From: Begonia masoniana
Lineage: Eukaryota > Streptophyta > Magnoliopsida > Cucurbitales > Begoniaceae
DNA length: 64,000 nt
Assembly (NCBI GenBank): GCA_022432975.1
Contig: CM039502.1
Location: 26,830,996 to 26,894,995, forward strand
Reading direction: 5' to 3'
The position numbers were made by a program, and so were the translations under genes. A model generated the notes under the pieces. That model ran no database searches. It saw only the letters and a list, made by a program, of their open reading frames with translations, and was not told where the DNA came from. How positions within the stretch are numbered: the first letter of the stretch is position 1; every line of letters starts with the position of its first letter. This document shows positions 11,201-24,120 of the stretch, in pieces.

Positions 11201-13116
11201 AGTTTGAGAACCTAAAAAGTACAACAAAAGATATTTAAGGTAAATTTTATTTTTTAATTTAACTCAATTTCTTTTAAATTTAACTCAATTTAAATTTACT
11301 CAATTTCTGGGGAAGTGGTTACGAAATATTAGGGAGTTTATCCCTATTTATCTTGATGACCCTTATTTCTTCCACCTAGCAGAATTGAAAAAAATTGTTT
11401 GCAAAAGAGATTTCGTCTGTTAAGGAGAGTCATAAATTAGTGTTCGAAGGGATAAAAATAGAGAAACTGAACAATTCTACAAGCATAAACAATTCCTTGT
11501 TCATCAATCGATAAGATGGGTTATTCGTTATCGTTTCCATTATTTTTTCTATAAATTCAAAATCTAATGAAATGGTAGATTTCTGGTGTGAAGAGTTGTA
11601 GATCATGCTACAAAGGATTCTGAATAAACTAATAAGAGGGGAAGAATAAAAATCTCGCCGGTTAAAAAAAGTATGATAATTTTCTTTTGAAATTGATTTA
11701 AAGTTCAGATTTTTAAATTGGGAATTGACTTTTGGGAGAACCAGAATCTGATTTCAGAGGAGAAAATCGTGCTGAACGTCGCTGAAGTTTTCAGTTTTTG
11801 GAGGTATGTCGAATCAGGAACTTCCTCTTTGATATATTAGAATAGTTTAAATGTATTAACGTAAAGATGAAATTTATTTGGGCATAAATCATGAAATTTT
11901 GGTATGCAATGCATGCTTTAGAATATTTCCATGAGTCATTGTTAGTTTGGAAGCAAATATGGTTGAAAACCATGGAGGAATTCTAAAAAACTAGAATGAA
12001 TGAGTACTGGGAATTTTGAATATTAACGCTAAGTCGCGACTAGACCTTTTATTAAGCCGCGACTTAGAGCTATTTTGGGTTGAAAATTAAGCTTTCTATA
12101 CCAGTTGCTCTTAGATCATATTTACCATAAAAATATAAAACTTGTATTAATATAGGAGTCCTACATTGGTATAATGGTGATATTATGATTACATACCGAG
12201 GCTTAAAACATATTTGGGGCTACTTGGATTTTTAGGCTTTGGAAAATGGTAGGCGCAGTTTGAAGTAGAGGTTTTTTTTTTTTTTTTTTATGTACAAAAT
12301 TCATTATCTTATACAACTTAATTTTGAGACATGTTTTCATATAAAATGACATGTCTTGTTTTTGTGAAACTTCAATTCACTAGACATCTCTTATTGAGCA
12401 TGCACTTGCATTTCTTTTTCTAGTCAACTCGGTTGTTTGAACTGAGTTTGATCGACCCACATGGGGTTCACATTTTGTTATGTATATTTGGTTGTTAGTG
12501 AATGTGTTTGTATGCGAACTAGAGTACTTGAACAGTTGTACATGTTGTGTTCCTATACGCAAAGTCCTAAACCTGATCAAAGTTGTTTGTGGCTATGCGA
12601 TCGTTGAATATCGCCTTTGTTAATGTATATGTGTATAGAATGGTATGCTTGGAGTCCCATTTTAACAGAGATTTCCAAGTTATGTAGTAGCAATCTATTT
12701 TATGTATATATCACACTAAAGTGAAATTTTTTAACATTTGCCTTACTATATGTTTTCTAACTAGATTTTAAAAAATCTTTTATACTTGGCATGATAAATC
12801 ATTTTTCTTAATTGTATCGCTCAATGTAAAATTTTATCCTCACCGAGTTTTGTCGATTTAAGCCAACAACTCTCCCCTTTCAGGTTTTTGTTTGATACAC
12901 CTTTAGCAGCCGACACAGGGGTATTTTCATGGCCCGGGAACAAGCCGCAGTAGAAACGTCGAGTTCAGCGACCCAATTCTCAGGAAGGGAACCTGATTCC
13001 CCAGCCCAAGTCTGGGTTTGATAGCGAAAGTTTTTAAAAATAATTACATAGCAGAGCCCACATAGTTAAATTCCAAGCAAATAGTGTAATAAACTAAATA
13101 CTTAACAATATTCAAT
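11201..13116 (+). mobile_element. Probable LTR region following pol M, ending with segment F
   Basis: This noncoding stretch follows the 3' end of pol M where an LTR is expected. It contains a GAG|GTATGTC donor-like site near 11802, a T16 tract at 12272 and, near 12893, CTCCCCTTTCAG|GTTTTT. From 12735 it matches 4950-5275 in inverted orientation. I find no TG...CA pair with a duplication, so the exact LTR limits are not established. Confidence 0.45.
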
Positions 13117-14194
13117 CGTAACACCTGAAAAATTTCCCTTATCGTACGTAGCCCTTAGATTAGATGTTTTATGGGAGCTTAATGCTAATTCTAGCGTTTT
13201 CTTGAGCTCTTGCAGTGGAAAGTGAAAGTGGAAGAGGAATTTGAGTGAAAACCCTTGAATTGGAATGATTAAAAATTGTGTTGAGTTGATTTTAATGTAA
13301 AGGTATGTGAGGTTTAAGCTAAAATAAGGAAATGAGTAAAAAAGAAAAATTGAAGAAAAGGTAAGGGGAAAGTGATGCATTCATGTTGGAAATATGAGGA
13401 AGAGGAAAGGTGGGGTTAAATGTATAAAAAGATGATTTTGGTGGTTAAACATTAAAAGATGAAAGTTAGTTTTTAAAAGAGAGAAGTTAAAGGGTTAGAA
13501 GACAATTTTAGTGTCTTCTTCCCTCTCTTCTTCGTAGGGCAGCCATTGGAGAGCTCCCTCTCCTCCTTTCGTCAATTTCCATCAAGATTTAAGGTATGTT
13601 TTGGTTGAGTTTTATGTTTTATGCAATTAAGGAGTTATTTTTTGGTATTTTGGAGGAGTTTTTGTAAAGTTTGGTTAGGGTTTCGTAAACCCTAAGTGAG
13701 GGGTCTTAATTTTCTCTTTCATTGGCTAGTTCTCTTCCTAAATTTGATGATTTAAGCTTTAGATATGTTAGTTTAGGTTGTTTTTAGGAAGAGATAAGAA
13801 AATTGGTGAGTGTTGGTGAAAAAAACCGATTTTGGGAACTTTGTTGCCGGTTCTGTTTTGTGGTTTTCGAATTGGCCATGTTATTTAGTTGCTAAATTTG
13901 ATTGTTTCAATGGATAGTAGACGTGTAGAGGTTTACGGAATGAGGTGGAACGTTTAAATCCGTTGAGAAACGAGGGAGTTATGGCCGATTGAAGTTTGGA
14001 CACTAAAATGGGTGAAATCCGGGATTTGAGTTTAGGGTTTTGATGTTGACTTGGTTTATTGCTAGATATAGATTAGGTGTCCTTTAGGTTTAGTTATATG
14101 TTTATTAAGTGATTTTTCCCTTAATATGTTAGGTTAACGAGTGAACGATTGGATCAACTGAGCGAGCAAATACGAACACGGACAGAGTTTCTAG

Positions 14195-15000
14195 GTAAGT
14201 AGAGGTTGTTTGTGATTGTGCCCTCAGGCCTACACCATGGAACAGTAGGGATTGCTTGATTGTTTGTGTGTTTGTGTTTTGTTTTGTGTCGAGCATATGT
14301 GTGACATGCATTATTGTTTTCCAACTACGAAAAACGAGTTTTGAGCATGATTTTGAACGGTGAGTATGAAACGTATAGAGATCGTGTGGTGCCATCCTTG
14401 GAGTTAGACTCTGATGGAAACACATCTTTGAAGGTGACCTTGAATGTGTGCATGGGGATTGGGTAGTGTCAACCTTGGAGTTGGACTCGGATGGAAACAC
14501 ATCTTTGGAGTTGGTCTCGGATGTGTGCATGGAGATTGGGTAGTGCCATCCTTGGAGCTGGACTCGGATGGAAATGCATCCTTGGAGCTGGACTCGGATG
14601 TGTGCCTAGGGATCGTGTAGTGCCATCCTTTGAGCTGGACTCGGATGGAAATCCATCGTTGGAGTTGGACTCGGATGTGTGTTAGGAAATCGGGTATGGC
14701 CATCCTTGGAGCTGGACTCGGATGTGTCCCTCCAATCTTGCACTGTTGGGTCAAAGTGGGGCAGTCCTAGATGATATAGGATGTGTTCCTACTTAATCCA
14801 CTCCGCTAGGTGCTCGATTAACAAAATGGGAACGAAACTAGAACAAAAGAGCGAGTAGAAACGGCATATGTTAGGGGTTGATCGTGCATTGTTTTAAATT
14901 GATTATCCCTATTTGCTAAGCATTAGGCTTACGTTTTGTGTTCTATGGTGTAGGTGACGACGAGTTTGCAGGTGAGCTTGATGAGAGAGACCAGGACTAG
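14195..15000 (+). other. LTR intron-like cassette A2 with acidic exon
   Basis: Donor TTCTAG|GTAAGT at 14195, GGCCTACACC motif, branch-like GCTAAGCATTAGGCTTA, acceptor TGGTGTAG|GTGAC ending at 14953 (759 nt). The exon 14954-15000 encodes (G)GDDEFAGELDERDQD and then TAG, with eight acidic residues and one basic. The 62-nt exon before the donor is open through its whole length in the matching phase. Confidence 0.65.
14394..14730. repeat. Minisatellite inside LTR A2
   Basis: Repeats of TTGGAGCTGGACTCGGATG separated by alternating spacers, the reverse of 6365-6690. It lies entirely within the intron-like interval. Confidence 0.9.
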
Positions 15001-15923
15001 GGAGCAGTCGGCGACGCACGGGGCATGCCGGTTGCATGTAATTGTCGGGGCGACTTGTCCATGGAGTTTCTGGGATGTGGTGTTTATTGTGTTTTGAATT
15101 GTGAATTTGATTGTAGATAAGTTATGGAATTTTAAGTATTTTGGTGTGTTTCGAAGGTGTTTATAAAATATTTGATTATCAGGATTTCGGTTCTAGAAAA
15201 GTTTATTCGTTATGCAGCCCGGTTTTTCGTATAGTAAACGACGTTGGTTTTCACTTGTTTTCACGTTTTCCCTGACATTTTAGAGTCGGGTTTCCGGGAT
15301 TTTCACGTGTCAAGAAGTGGGATATGTCGGGAAAAGTTTTGGGTAAGTTTTAGAGTTTTGGGTGTGTGTGGTTTAAAGAAAAATGGAGAAAAGAAGGAGT
15401 GCTCTGGTGGCCGAGGAAGTGCGCGCGCAGGGCTTTGGAGTACGTGCAGGGCACCGGCTAGGGGCGCACAGCAGGCGCGTTGTACGCGTGCAGTGCCTAG
15501 CACCAATCGATCGGCCAATGTTACTGTTCCTCGATCGCGCACCTGAGAGGGTGCCCATCGATCGGCGCCTTGCGCCGATCGATTGGCCCTCGTGCGTGGG
15601 GTCGCGCACTTGAGGCGCGCTATTGCACGCTCGGTGTGCACTACCTAGTCGACGTGCGCACCCAGTGCGCTCGCGCGGCTCCCATGAAGTGCCAACCCGA
15701 GTTTTTTTAAAAATTTTCCTATTTCAAAATTTTTTTAACCCAATGTTACTGTTCCTCGATCGCGCACGTATTTTATGCACGTTTTCCAACCATTTTTAGG
15801 GTTCGAAAAACCCAAAAATCGAGTCAAAATTTGATCGAAAATTATTTTAAACTTCGTTTTAAACGTGGTAAGAGTGAACAAAGTAGCGCACCAAGTCGGG
15901 GTGGGTTCGGGGGCGTTACAAGT

Positions 15924-15935
15924 TGGTATCAGAGC
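15924..15935 (+). promoter_or_regulatory. Primer-binding site of A' (initiator Met tRNA)
   Basis: TGGTATCAGAGC lies three bases after the LTR end. This is the exact 12-nt complement of the plant initiator-Met tRNA 3' end used by chromoviruses. Confidence 0.93.
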
Positions 15936-16002
15936 CAAATGGTCAAGTCGTTTAATGGATTACCCGACAATGCCGGCCGCCATGCAACGTGCTTCACCGA
16001 TT

Positions 16003-16067
16003 GTAAGTATTTTTTTTTTTTAAATTCAGTTGGTATCATTAAGATTCGATTTTATTAACCTTCACAG
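16003..16067 (+). other. Candidate 65-nt mini-intron before gag (A')
   Basis: GATT|GTAAGTATTT at 16003 and CTTCACAG|GA ending at 16067. Equivalent intervals of 62 nt (B) and 60 nt (C, donor mutated to GAAAGT) lie at the same place between primer site and gag. Splicing is inferred. Confidence 0.5.
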
Positions 16068-16071
16068 GAGT

Positions 16072-17101
16072 AGAAAGATTCCGAGAAACCCTAGACAGTC
16101 GAGAGATGAACAGCCAAGGGAGGAACCTTAGGATTCAAATAGACACCTTAGAGAGTTATTAAATATACAGTCTCAACTATTAAGGGCACTATGGAATTCA
16201 GGAGGACCGGGAATACTTGGAGCGGGTTCTAGTGGGGAGAGATTTAGAAGGTTGAAGCCTCCTACGTTTGAAGGCCAGTTAACGGATCCCACACCTGCAG
16301 AGAGATGTATTTATACTATTGAGAATATATTTAAGTACGCCAATGTGGAGGAAGGAAACAAAGTGACATGTGCGACCTTCCACTTGGCCAACGATGCTCA
16401 GAGCTGGTGGGAAATGGTGAAGGCTACCACAGGTGTTCAAGGTCTGACTTGGAAGGAATTTAAGGAATTATTCTACGACAAGTACTACAACCGAACAGTC
16501 CAAGCTGCTAAGAGAATGGAGTTCTTACAACTAAAGCAGACTGGATCCGTGGGAGAGTATATTCAGTAGTTTGAGTTGCTTTCTCGATTTGCCAGCCACA
16601 TGATGAGCCGGGAGGAAGACAAAGTGCTTCAGTTTGTGCATGGGTTAAAGCTGGAGATATATAAGTTAGTGAAAATTTTTGGGATTGAAGGAGTATCGTA
16701 TACTAGAGTTGTGGCTAAAGCATTAAAAGTGGAAGAGGCTGATACGAAGATGAGCAGAGATGGGTCTTCTTCACAATCTCAAGGATTTAAGAGACCGGGC
16801 GGGTATTTGGATGACCAGAGAGAAAGAAAGAAGCCACAACCACGGGGAAGATATTTGTCATGTCCTAAGTGTTTGAAAGCCCATCAAAGAGAGTGTGGAC
16901 AGTATGCAGGCAAATGCTATAATTGTTTTAAATCTGGCCACCTTTTCCGAAACTGTCCAAAGTCAAGAGTTACGCAGTGTTTCAAGTGCAGTGAGCCCGA
17001 ACATAGGCCAAAGACTTTCATAGAGCCAGACAGTGAGGATCGACCAGCTGTGATCTCAGGTACAGTTCTCGTCGATTCAGTGTCTGCTTTTACATTGATA
17101 G
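16072..17101 (+). pseudogene. gag and protease start of element A'
   Basis: One plus frame carries a retrotransposon gag: LKPPTFEGQLTDP, the AERCIYTIENIFKYANV block, WKEFKELFYDKYY and KQTGSVGEYIQ. Then come three Cys/His knuckles: CPKCLKAHQREC, CYNCFKSGHLFRNC, and CFKCSEPEHRPKTF, in which the last Cys is lost. It ends in TLI at the first codons of the protease active site, where element B is inserted. In-frame stops occur near 16129 and at 16567 (TAG). The start ATG is not preserved. The protease DSGASHSF resumes at 27756. No RT follows, so the element is a gag-only type. Confidence 0.9.
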
Positions 17102-17165
17102 TGTAATGCCCCCAATAGGGACGAGACCGATTCATAACTTTCTTGGATCATTTATACTAAGATTA

Positions 17166-17207
<42 letters not shown>

Positions 17208-17439
17208 CTTAAACAAAACAGAACAGTACTCAAGACATGGTCATGTCCGAACAAATCTGAACTCTTCGAAAGCTCAACTTCTACAAAAGGCTGTCGACAT
17301 AAACAGTCACAGAATCGAGCGACTAGCCTCAGACATCAGTTCCATAATGTGATATGAACGAGAAAATTCCCTCAAAACGCTCGACTCATCGCTCGCGGGT
17401 CTGCATGGATTTGCAGACATCCACCGATCAACATGTGTA

Positions 17440-17820
17440 TCCCACGTGCCACATTAAAATTAATCCGATCGCTAAACGACAAGACTTATACACACTCAAT
17501 CCGATAGAACAAACAACATCATCCGATTGACATGCGTATCCCACGTGACATAATAAGACTCCATCCGATTGCTAAACGACAAAACTTATACACACTCAAT
17601 CCGATAGAACAAACAACATCATCCGATTGACATGCGTATCCCACGTGACACATTAAGACTCCATCCGATCGCTAAACGACAAAACTTATACACACTCAAT
17701 CCGATAAAATAAACAACATCATCCGATTGACATGCGTATCCCACGTGACACATTAAGACTCCACCCGATCGCTAAACGACAAAACTTATATACACTCATC
17801 TGATAAAATAAACAACATCA
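17440..17820. repeat. 100-bp repeats with G-boxes in LTR B
   Basis: About four 100-bp units each carry CCACGTG (CACGTG at 17443, 17542, 17642 and 17742) and GATCGCTAAACGACAAAAC. The same units recur at about 24455-24815 in the other LTR. CACGTG is the core bound by bZIP/bHLH factors. A role here is inference. Confidence 0.85.
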
Positions 17821-18268
17821 TCTGATAGAAGACATCATCCGATAGAAGAAATCATCCGATAGAAGACATCATCCGATGGAAGACATCATCCAATCGACGG
17901 GAAACCTTAACTTATCAAACGACTTAAACCAACAGAAACATCCATCGACGGACATGAACCCTTGACATTTACCTACAGAGAACATCCTGAATTTCACAAC
18001 TCCCAACACGACTAACACAAACTTGTATTGACACAAACGATAGACATATTCTGAGTATGCATAGCGAAAGACTTAAATAAAACAGATCATTCACAACTCA
18101 GAAATCAGTCAGATAAGTTTACAAGAATTCAACGTTTTTAAGAAAAATCCCTCCTACTTAAACTTCAATATTCATAAACCTTACTAATATCTTAAAGGTA
18201 GCAACCAGAGATCATATTCGCCTTTCCAGCCACACACTGTCACCCTGAGCACCATCCAGCAACCAGTC

Positions 18269-18865
18269 TTAAACATCTTCGCAGGATTTGAAATCCTCAC
18301 CTGATTGTTCTTCACCTACATCATAAGGTTTAAACTATAAACCTAATGCTTAGTAAGGAGTGCAATGCTAACATGTATGCATGAATGCACAGCTTAAAGA
18401 AAACACATGTTCATGATCTTTTCGTGTTCTTATTCATCGTTTTCATCATATGGATTAAGGGAGGATTTGTGCCGAAAAGGGGGTTGACAGTGAGAGTGTA
18501 CATAGTCCTTTTCGGGTCGTATTCATGGTCCTCCTTTTGGACAGTGACATACGCCAAACTGCCCCCAACCCTCTCTTAATCCTTGTTGTATAAGTTTCAT
18601 GTTCATATCTCTTTCATGGGGAAAATCATACACTTAAAACATTTTCATATGCTTCAGAAATCTTCATGATGCATGAGTATTAGTAAATCTTAGTTCATCA
18701 GACTACTGAACAAGCCACTCATTCATCAAAGGATCATAACATCAACTTGAATATCTTACCCAACAGACAATAGCACAGGTAACTTTTAAACATCATCGAC
18801 AACTTCTACCTAGTACCATTGCGATGTAGGGCCTTAATAGCCGAAAATCTCATTCACTCACTTAC
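18269..18865 (-). other. LTR intron-like cassette B (left LTR) with acidic exon
   Basis: Donor ACCAG|GTAAGT at 18865, GCCCTACATC motif, branch-like ACTAAGCATTAGG, acceptor GATGTAG|GTGAAG ending at 18316 (550 nt). The exon 18269-18315 encodes (G)GEEQSGEDFKSCEDV and then TAA. Confidence 0.65.
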
Positions 18866-19543
18866 CTGGTTTCCTTAGCAAAACTTGAGCACCTCTCTTC
18901 AAACTTCTTCACCTAGAAACATTTTACATTACAGTGTTAAATCAAAATCCTAAAAGTTCTAACCGAAAGTCATCCTAGATTCTAACTTATATATTTCTAA
19001 ATCTTCCTAGTCGAGCGCCTAATGCGTACAGATTAAGCTTCCAAAAATATCTAAATAACTAGATTCAACTTAACAGGTAAACACAGATTGTAAATGTTAC
19101 TACAATAACCCAACCATTGAAGAATCTGAAACCCCAAGTTCTAGCTGAAAACAGAGCTCTAAGAAACTATCAAGTAACTATATTGTCTAAGTCTTACCTA
19201 GAGCGTGGATTGTCGAAGTGAATACTGAAGAATCGATCGTTGGTGGAGGTGTAGCTGGTCGAGAGAGAGAGGGGAAGAGCTTTGGAGAAAAGGGGAAATC
19301 GCCGAGAGAGGAAATGTCGGCTATAGTGGGGTTTAATGAGGTTTAAGGATTTTCATTTTCTATATTTATTAACTAAAATCCAACTTAATTACAAACTTGC
19401 CACCCAACCTAGTTTCACTCAACTTGTAATAAATATGTCTTGACATTAAATTTAAAATTATAAAGGTTAATAAAAAGGGTGACAATCAAAATGGTTAAGA
19501 AAATCACCTGACCGAAATTGTTGGGTGTTACATCCATCCCTTC

Positions 19544-22500
19544 TTAAATAAAATTTTCGTCCTCAAAAATTGATCAAACAAAGACCTCTGGATATTTGTC
19601 CAACATGTCCTGCTGTCGCTCCTAAGTGGCTTCTTCAATGCCATGATTCGTCCATAAAACTTTTACAAGAGGAATTTCTTTATTCCGTAGAGTCTTAACT
19701 GCAGTTTCCAATATTCAGACAGGTTTCTCTTCATACGTTAGTGTTGACTCAATATCAATCTCTGTTGGCTTAACAACCTGCATCGGATCACGTATGCATT
19801 TCCTTAGCATGGATACATGAAAGACATTATGGACCTTTTCCAGCGATGGAGGAAATTGCAACCAATAAGCGGTTTTACCAATCCTTGTCAAGACAGGGAA
19901 GAGACCAATGAATCATGGACTAAGTTTTCCCTCCATGCCAAATCTTAAAACTCCCTTAAACGGTGAAATCTTCAAGAAAACTTCATCTCCAACAGCAAAT
20001 TCAAGATCTCTCCTTCTTTGGTCTGCATAACTCTTCTGTCGGCTTTGTGCAGTCATCATCCTTTTCCTAATTATGACAATCTTGTCTGACATCTGTTGTA
20101 AAATTTCAAGGCCTAGAAGTTTTGCTTCGCCAACCTCATCCCAGTATAAGGGTGATCTGTATTTCCTGCCATACAGTGCCTCGTAAGGTGCCATACCGAT
20201 AGTGGACTGGTAACTATTGTTGTAGGAGAATTCCACTAAGGGCAGGTATCGATTCCACGATGTCTGAAAGTCTAGCACACACGCCCTCAACATGTCCTTA
20301 AGTGTTTGGATTGTTCTCTCTGATTGGCCATCTGTCTGAGGATGAAAAGCAGTGTTGATAGATAACTTTGTACCAAGCGTGCCTTGAAGACTTTGCCAGA
20401 ACCTTGAGGTGAACCTCGGATCACGATCCGAGACAATAGATATTGGGATCTCATGCAATCTGATAATTTCCTGAACATATAGATTAGGAAGGTGGTCCAT
20501 TGTGTAAGTTGTCTTTACAGGTAGGAAGTGAGCTGATTTCGTCAATCTGTCAATTACAACCCAAATGCTGTCATGACCTTTAGTTGTCTTAGGAAATCCT
20601 ACTACAAAATCCATGGCAATGTTTTCCCACTTCCATTCAGGAATCGGTAAGGGTTGAAGGGTACCTCCTGGATGTTGATGTTATGCTTTAACCTGTTTGC
20701 ATACCAAACACGACTCCATATACTTGGCAACATCCCTCTTCAAATTCGGCCACCAATAGAGTAACTTCAAGTCCCGATACATCTTGGTGCTGCCAGGATG
20801 CATAGAAAAGGGAGACGAGTGCGCCTCGGCCAAGATCAACTTATGTAATTCCTCATCACTTGGAATGTACCAACGATTCCTAAATTTCAAAATACCATCC
20901 TTGGAGAGACTGAACTCAGAAGAGGCGTCCTTCAACTTACATATCATGCTACCTTTTTCCTTTGAATCCTTTTGTTGTGCCTCCTTGATATTATCCATGA
21001 TAGTTGTCCTAATAGAAACCTCGGCAAGTAAGGCTGACAGTTCAGAAACCATCTCCAACTCGAACTTCTGTACTTCTGTCCTTAAAGGTATAGACATGGT
21101 TGACACCGCGGGTTGCATTGTCGTCGACATCCTGCTTAAAGCATCGGCTACAGCATTAGCCTTGCCCCAGTGGTACTTAATTTCAAAGTCATAATCCTTA
21201 ACAAACTCTAACCAACATCTTTGTCTCATGTTCAACTCCTTTTGGGTAAAGAGGTACTTCAGGCTTTTATAGTCAGAAAACACTTCACACTGCTGACCAT
21301 ACAAATAGTGTCTCCAAATCTTTAATGCAAAAACAACTGCGGCTAATTCCAAATCATGAGTGGGGTAATTCTGTTCATAACTCTTCAGTTGCCTGGAGGC
21401 ATACGCTACAACCTTGCCTTCTTGCATCAAAACACATCCCAGTCCCACTTTAGATGCGTCACAATAAACACTAAATCTTCCTTCTTCAGTTGGGAGTGTC
21501 AAGAGAGGAGCTATAGTCAACTTCAGTTTTAGTGTTTGGAAGCTATCTTCACAAGCTTCAGACCAAGAGTATTTGGTGTCTTTTTTTGTCAAACTAGTTA
21601 AAGGCTTATCTATCATAAAGAATCCCTTAATGAACTTTCTATAATAACCTGCCAGACCAAGGAAACTATGGACCTCGCTGGCATTCCTTGGCTGTGGCCA
21701 GTCCTTAACAGCCTGAATCTTGGTTGGGTCTACGGATATGCCCTCAGCAGAGATGATGTGACCTAAAAAGTTGACCTTATCTAACCAGAACTCACATTTG
21801 GACAACTTGGCATAGAGTTGTTGCTGTTCTAATGTCATCAAAACTATTCTTAAGTGTTTTTCATGGTCAGCTTTAGTCCGTGAATATATTAAGATATCAT
21901 CAATAAACACAATCACAAACTTATCCAAGTACTCACGAAACACTCGATTCATCCAGTCCATAAAGGCTGCAGGTGCATTTGTCAGTCCAAATGACATCAC
22001 AAGAAATTCATAGTGTCCATAGCGGGTTTTGAAAGTTGTCTTTGGTATATCCCCCTCCTTAACCTTTAGTTGGTAGTAACCTGAACGTAAGTCGATCTTT
22101 GAAAATACTTTGGCTCCTTGAAGTTGGTCAAACAAATCATCGATATGGGGCAAAAGATATCTATTCTTGATTGTCAACTTGTTTAACTCTCTGTAATCTA
22201 TGCACATTCTAAGAAAACCATCTTTCTTCTTAACGAATAGGACAAGTCCCTTGTCAACTAATTTCTGTAGTTGGACCTTCAATTCCTTCAACTCAACAGG
22301 TACCATGCGGTAGGGGTTCTTAGACACAGGTAAAGCCTCGGGATATGTATCAGTTACAAACTCAATTTCTCTATCAGGTGGTAGTCTAGGCAAGTCATCC
22401 AAAAATGCTTTTGGAAAATCACGGACTATAGGAATATCCCGAAGTTCTACCTTACTCTTTACTCGGACATCAATTATACTAGATAGATAACTCTCACAAC

Positions 22501-22651
22501 CACCTTTCAATAACCGTTGAGTCTTTAGTGAGAATATAACCGGTATTTTACTTATTTTTGGAATAGCTTGGAAGGAATACCGATCTCCGTTTGGGTGTCG
22601 GAACTCAACCAATCCAGACCTACAACTTATCGTGGCATAATGTCTGCATAG
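19544..22651 (-). pseudogene. pol of element B: RT, RNase H, integrase, chromodomain
   Basis: It is in the same frame as gag. Order: RT with [44 protein letters not shown] and catalytic FIDDIL (about 21900); RNase H with [15 protein letters not shown] and ADALSR; integrase zinc finger ([10 protein letters not shown]...CLVCKQ); integrase core MDFV, VSDRD, LVEFSYNN as the D,D,E set with HPQTDGQSERT; then a chromodomain with KVLW. RT lacks 11 residues (an in-frame deletion near 22245 removes the FIRP..SPWGAH segment), which should disable it. Stops lie at 20681, 19913 and three more in the chromodomain part. Typical Tekay pol length. Confidence 0.95.
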
Positions 22652-23962
22652 TCAATCTATTCCTAGTATAACTTCATATCCCTTTATGTCAATTACGATC
22701 AGTTCTACGTATAACTTCTTATTTCCTACTGACATAACATCACCTTTTATTATCCATTTGGAATGTAAAGACTTCCCCGATGGTAATATGACACTAAATG
22801 ATCTCTCGGCTGGCAAGAGTTCTAATTTGTGCTTAAATACAAACAGGGTTGATACAAACGAGTGAATGGCTCCCGTATCTATAAGTGTATAAGCAGAAAT
22901 ACCACAGATAATAATTGTACCTGTTATGACCGTATGTTGCACTGCATCCTCGTCCTCCATTAAAGCATAGACTCTTGGCGCTACTCTTGCTCGGTTAGGG
23001 TCTGGCGGCATGGGGCAATCTCTGGCTATGTGTCCAACCTTGTCATATCTATAGCAACAGCCAGAATATAGTTTACATTGGCCATGGTTATTCTTCTGGC
23101 AGGTGGAACATAGGGGAGCTAGAGGTCGCTTTCCTTTTCCTTGATCATCATTTGGATTGAAGGGTCTCTTCACACCTTTCTGCTGTTGCTGTGGTCCCCT
23201 ATTCAGTTGTGGTTGCCAACCTCCGCCTTGGCGCGGTGGTGGCTGAGTATCCTTGATGAACTTCCTTGGTTGTTCACGTTGTCCTTGTACTGTTAACTCA
23301 ACTTCCTCTAACTCCAAAGCCTTAGCAGCCACTTCGGAATAAGGTATGTTATGGATCCCTGCAGTCTTTACCCCCTAGAAGAGGCTCGGCTTCAGTCCAT
23401 GGACAAATTGGTGAATTTTGTCTTCTTCATCATCCACCAGACGGAGTGCAAACCTGGACAAGGCCTCAAACTTACAGATGTAGTCGGCCACAGAACCGGT
23501 TTGGCGCAGCTGCATAAACTGCATCTTTTTGCTGACCCGAACCACTCGGCTAAAATACTTGTCATAAAAAGCCGTCTTGAACCACGCCCAAGTTATAGTT
23601 TCCTCATTTGTAGTGCTCTGAATTGAATCCCACCAATGTCTTGCACCCAATGCAAGATGAAAAACCGCACATGTGACCTTGTCTCCTTCATCGACCTTGG
23701 CATACTTGAACATGTCCTCAATTGTCCGAATCCACTCCTCAGCATAAATAGGATCCGAAACTTGACCATTGAATACTGGAGGTCGAAGGCAGTGAAAACG
23801 CTCACTCCCATTGTCGTGAGTCGTATTTGAGCTAGAATTCCCTTGTTCATCCTTAGCAGTCACCCACTGCTCAATTTGGAGTGACTGGCGGACAACCAAC
23901 TCGGTTAACTGAGCGATGGTGTTACTATCATCGTTGCTCTCCCTTTGTTGACCTCTTACCAT
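22652..23962 (-). pseudogene. gag and protease of element B
   Basis: The frame begins MVRGQQRESNDDSN at 23962. An upstream ATG at 24004 falls inside the candidate mini-intron and is less likely. Gag core: LRPPVFNGQVSDP, WIRTIEDMFKYAKV, FKTAFYDKYFSRVV, QTGSVADYI. Nucleocapsid motifs: CSTCQKNNHGQC and CYRYDKVGHIARDC, where Tyr replaces the second Cys. Protease active site: TLIDTGAIHSF (22867-22878 for DTGA). In-frame stops are at 23375 (TAG) and 22652 (TGA, where related copies have TGG). Gag coats the RNA. The protease cuts the polyprotein. Confidence 0.93.
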
Positions 23963-23972
23963 TTTGAGATTC

Positions 23973-24034
23973 CTAAACAAGTAATCATAAACATATCTTA
24001 ACATAGTGACATTACTAAAATCGTAAATACTTAC
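23973..24034 (-). other. Candidate 62-nt mini-intron before gag (B)
   Basis: Minus strand GCAACT|GTAAGTATTT (24034) and CTTGTTTAG|GA (23973), ending 10 nt before the gag ATG. See the matching intervals in A' and C. Confidence 0.5.
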
Positions 24035-24108
24035 AGTTGCTGGAGTGTACTCAGGTGGCAGTCAGTGCTGGAAGGCAGTCTACAGAATCGATTTTAAAAC
24101 CTGGTTTG

Positions 24109-24120
24109 GCTTTGATACCA
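24109..24120 (-). promoter_or_regulatory. Primer-binding site of element B
   Basis: TGGTATCAAAGC on the minus strand, one mismatch from the initiator-Met complement, four bases from the LTR edge. Confidence 0.92.

Larger units (their letters stand above)
13117..15920 (+). mobile_element. 5' LTR of element A' (LTR A2), mosaic
   Basis: The LTR ends GGGGGCGTTACA at 15920, directly before a perfect primer site. It starts near CGTAACACCTG (13117). Its first 350 bp match the U3 of the 3' LTR (29244 on), but from about 13470 the two differ completely, and 13500-15920 instead matches A1 inverted. One of the two is therefore a recombinant. The flanks (TCAAT left, TATTG after 31581) do not match, which agrees with recombination. 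It holds a donor at 14195, acceptor at 14953, the family A minisatellite and a U5 rich in CGATCGATCGG. Confidence 0.85.
17102..19532 (-). repeat. Left (3') LTR of element B
   Basis: 2,431 bp, starts TGTAATGCCCCC and ends GGGTGTTACA. On the minus strand it holds an exon with CTAG|GTAAGAC near 19196, a second donor at 18865, an acceptor at 18316, an acidic exon at 18269-18315, then 17-bp and 100-bp repeats and a (TA)n tract near 17171. Confidence 0.95.

Noticed and set aside
14129..14754. Pro/Ser-rich minus-strand frames over LTR A2 (and their mirror at 6394-6707)
   Set aside because: They are readings of the GAGTCCAGCTCC minisatellite and overlap each other in several frames.
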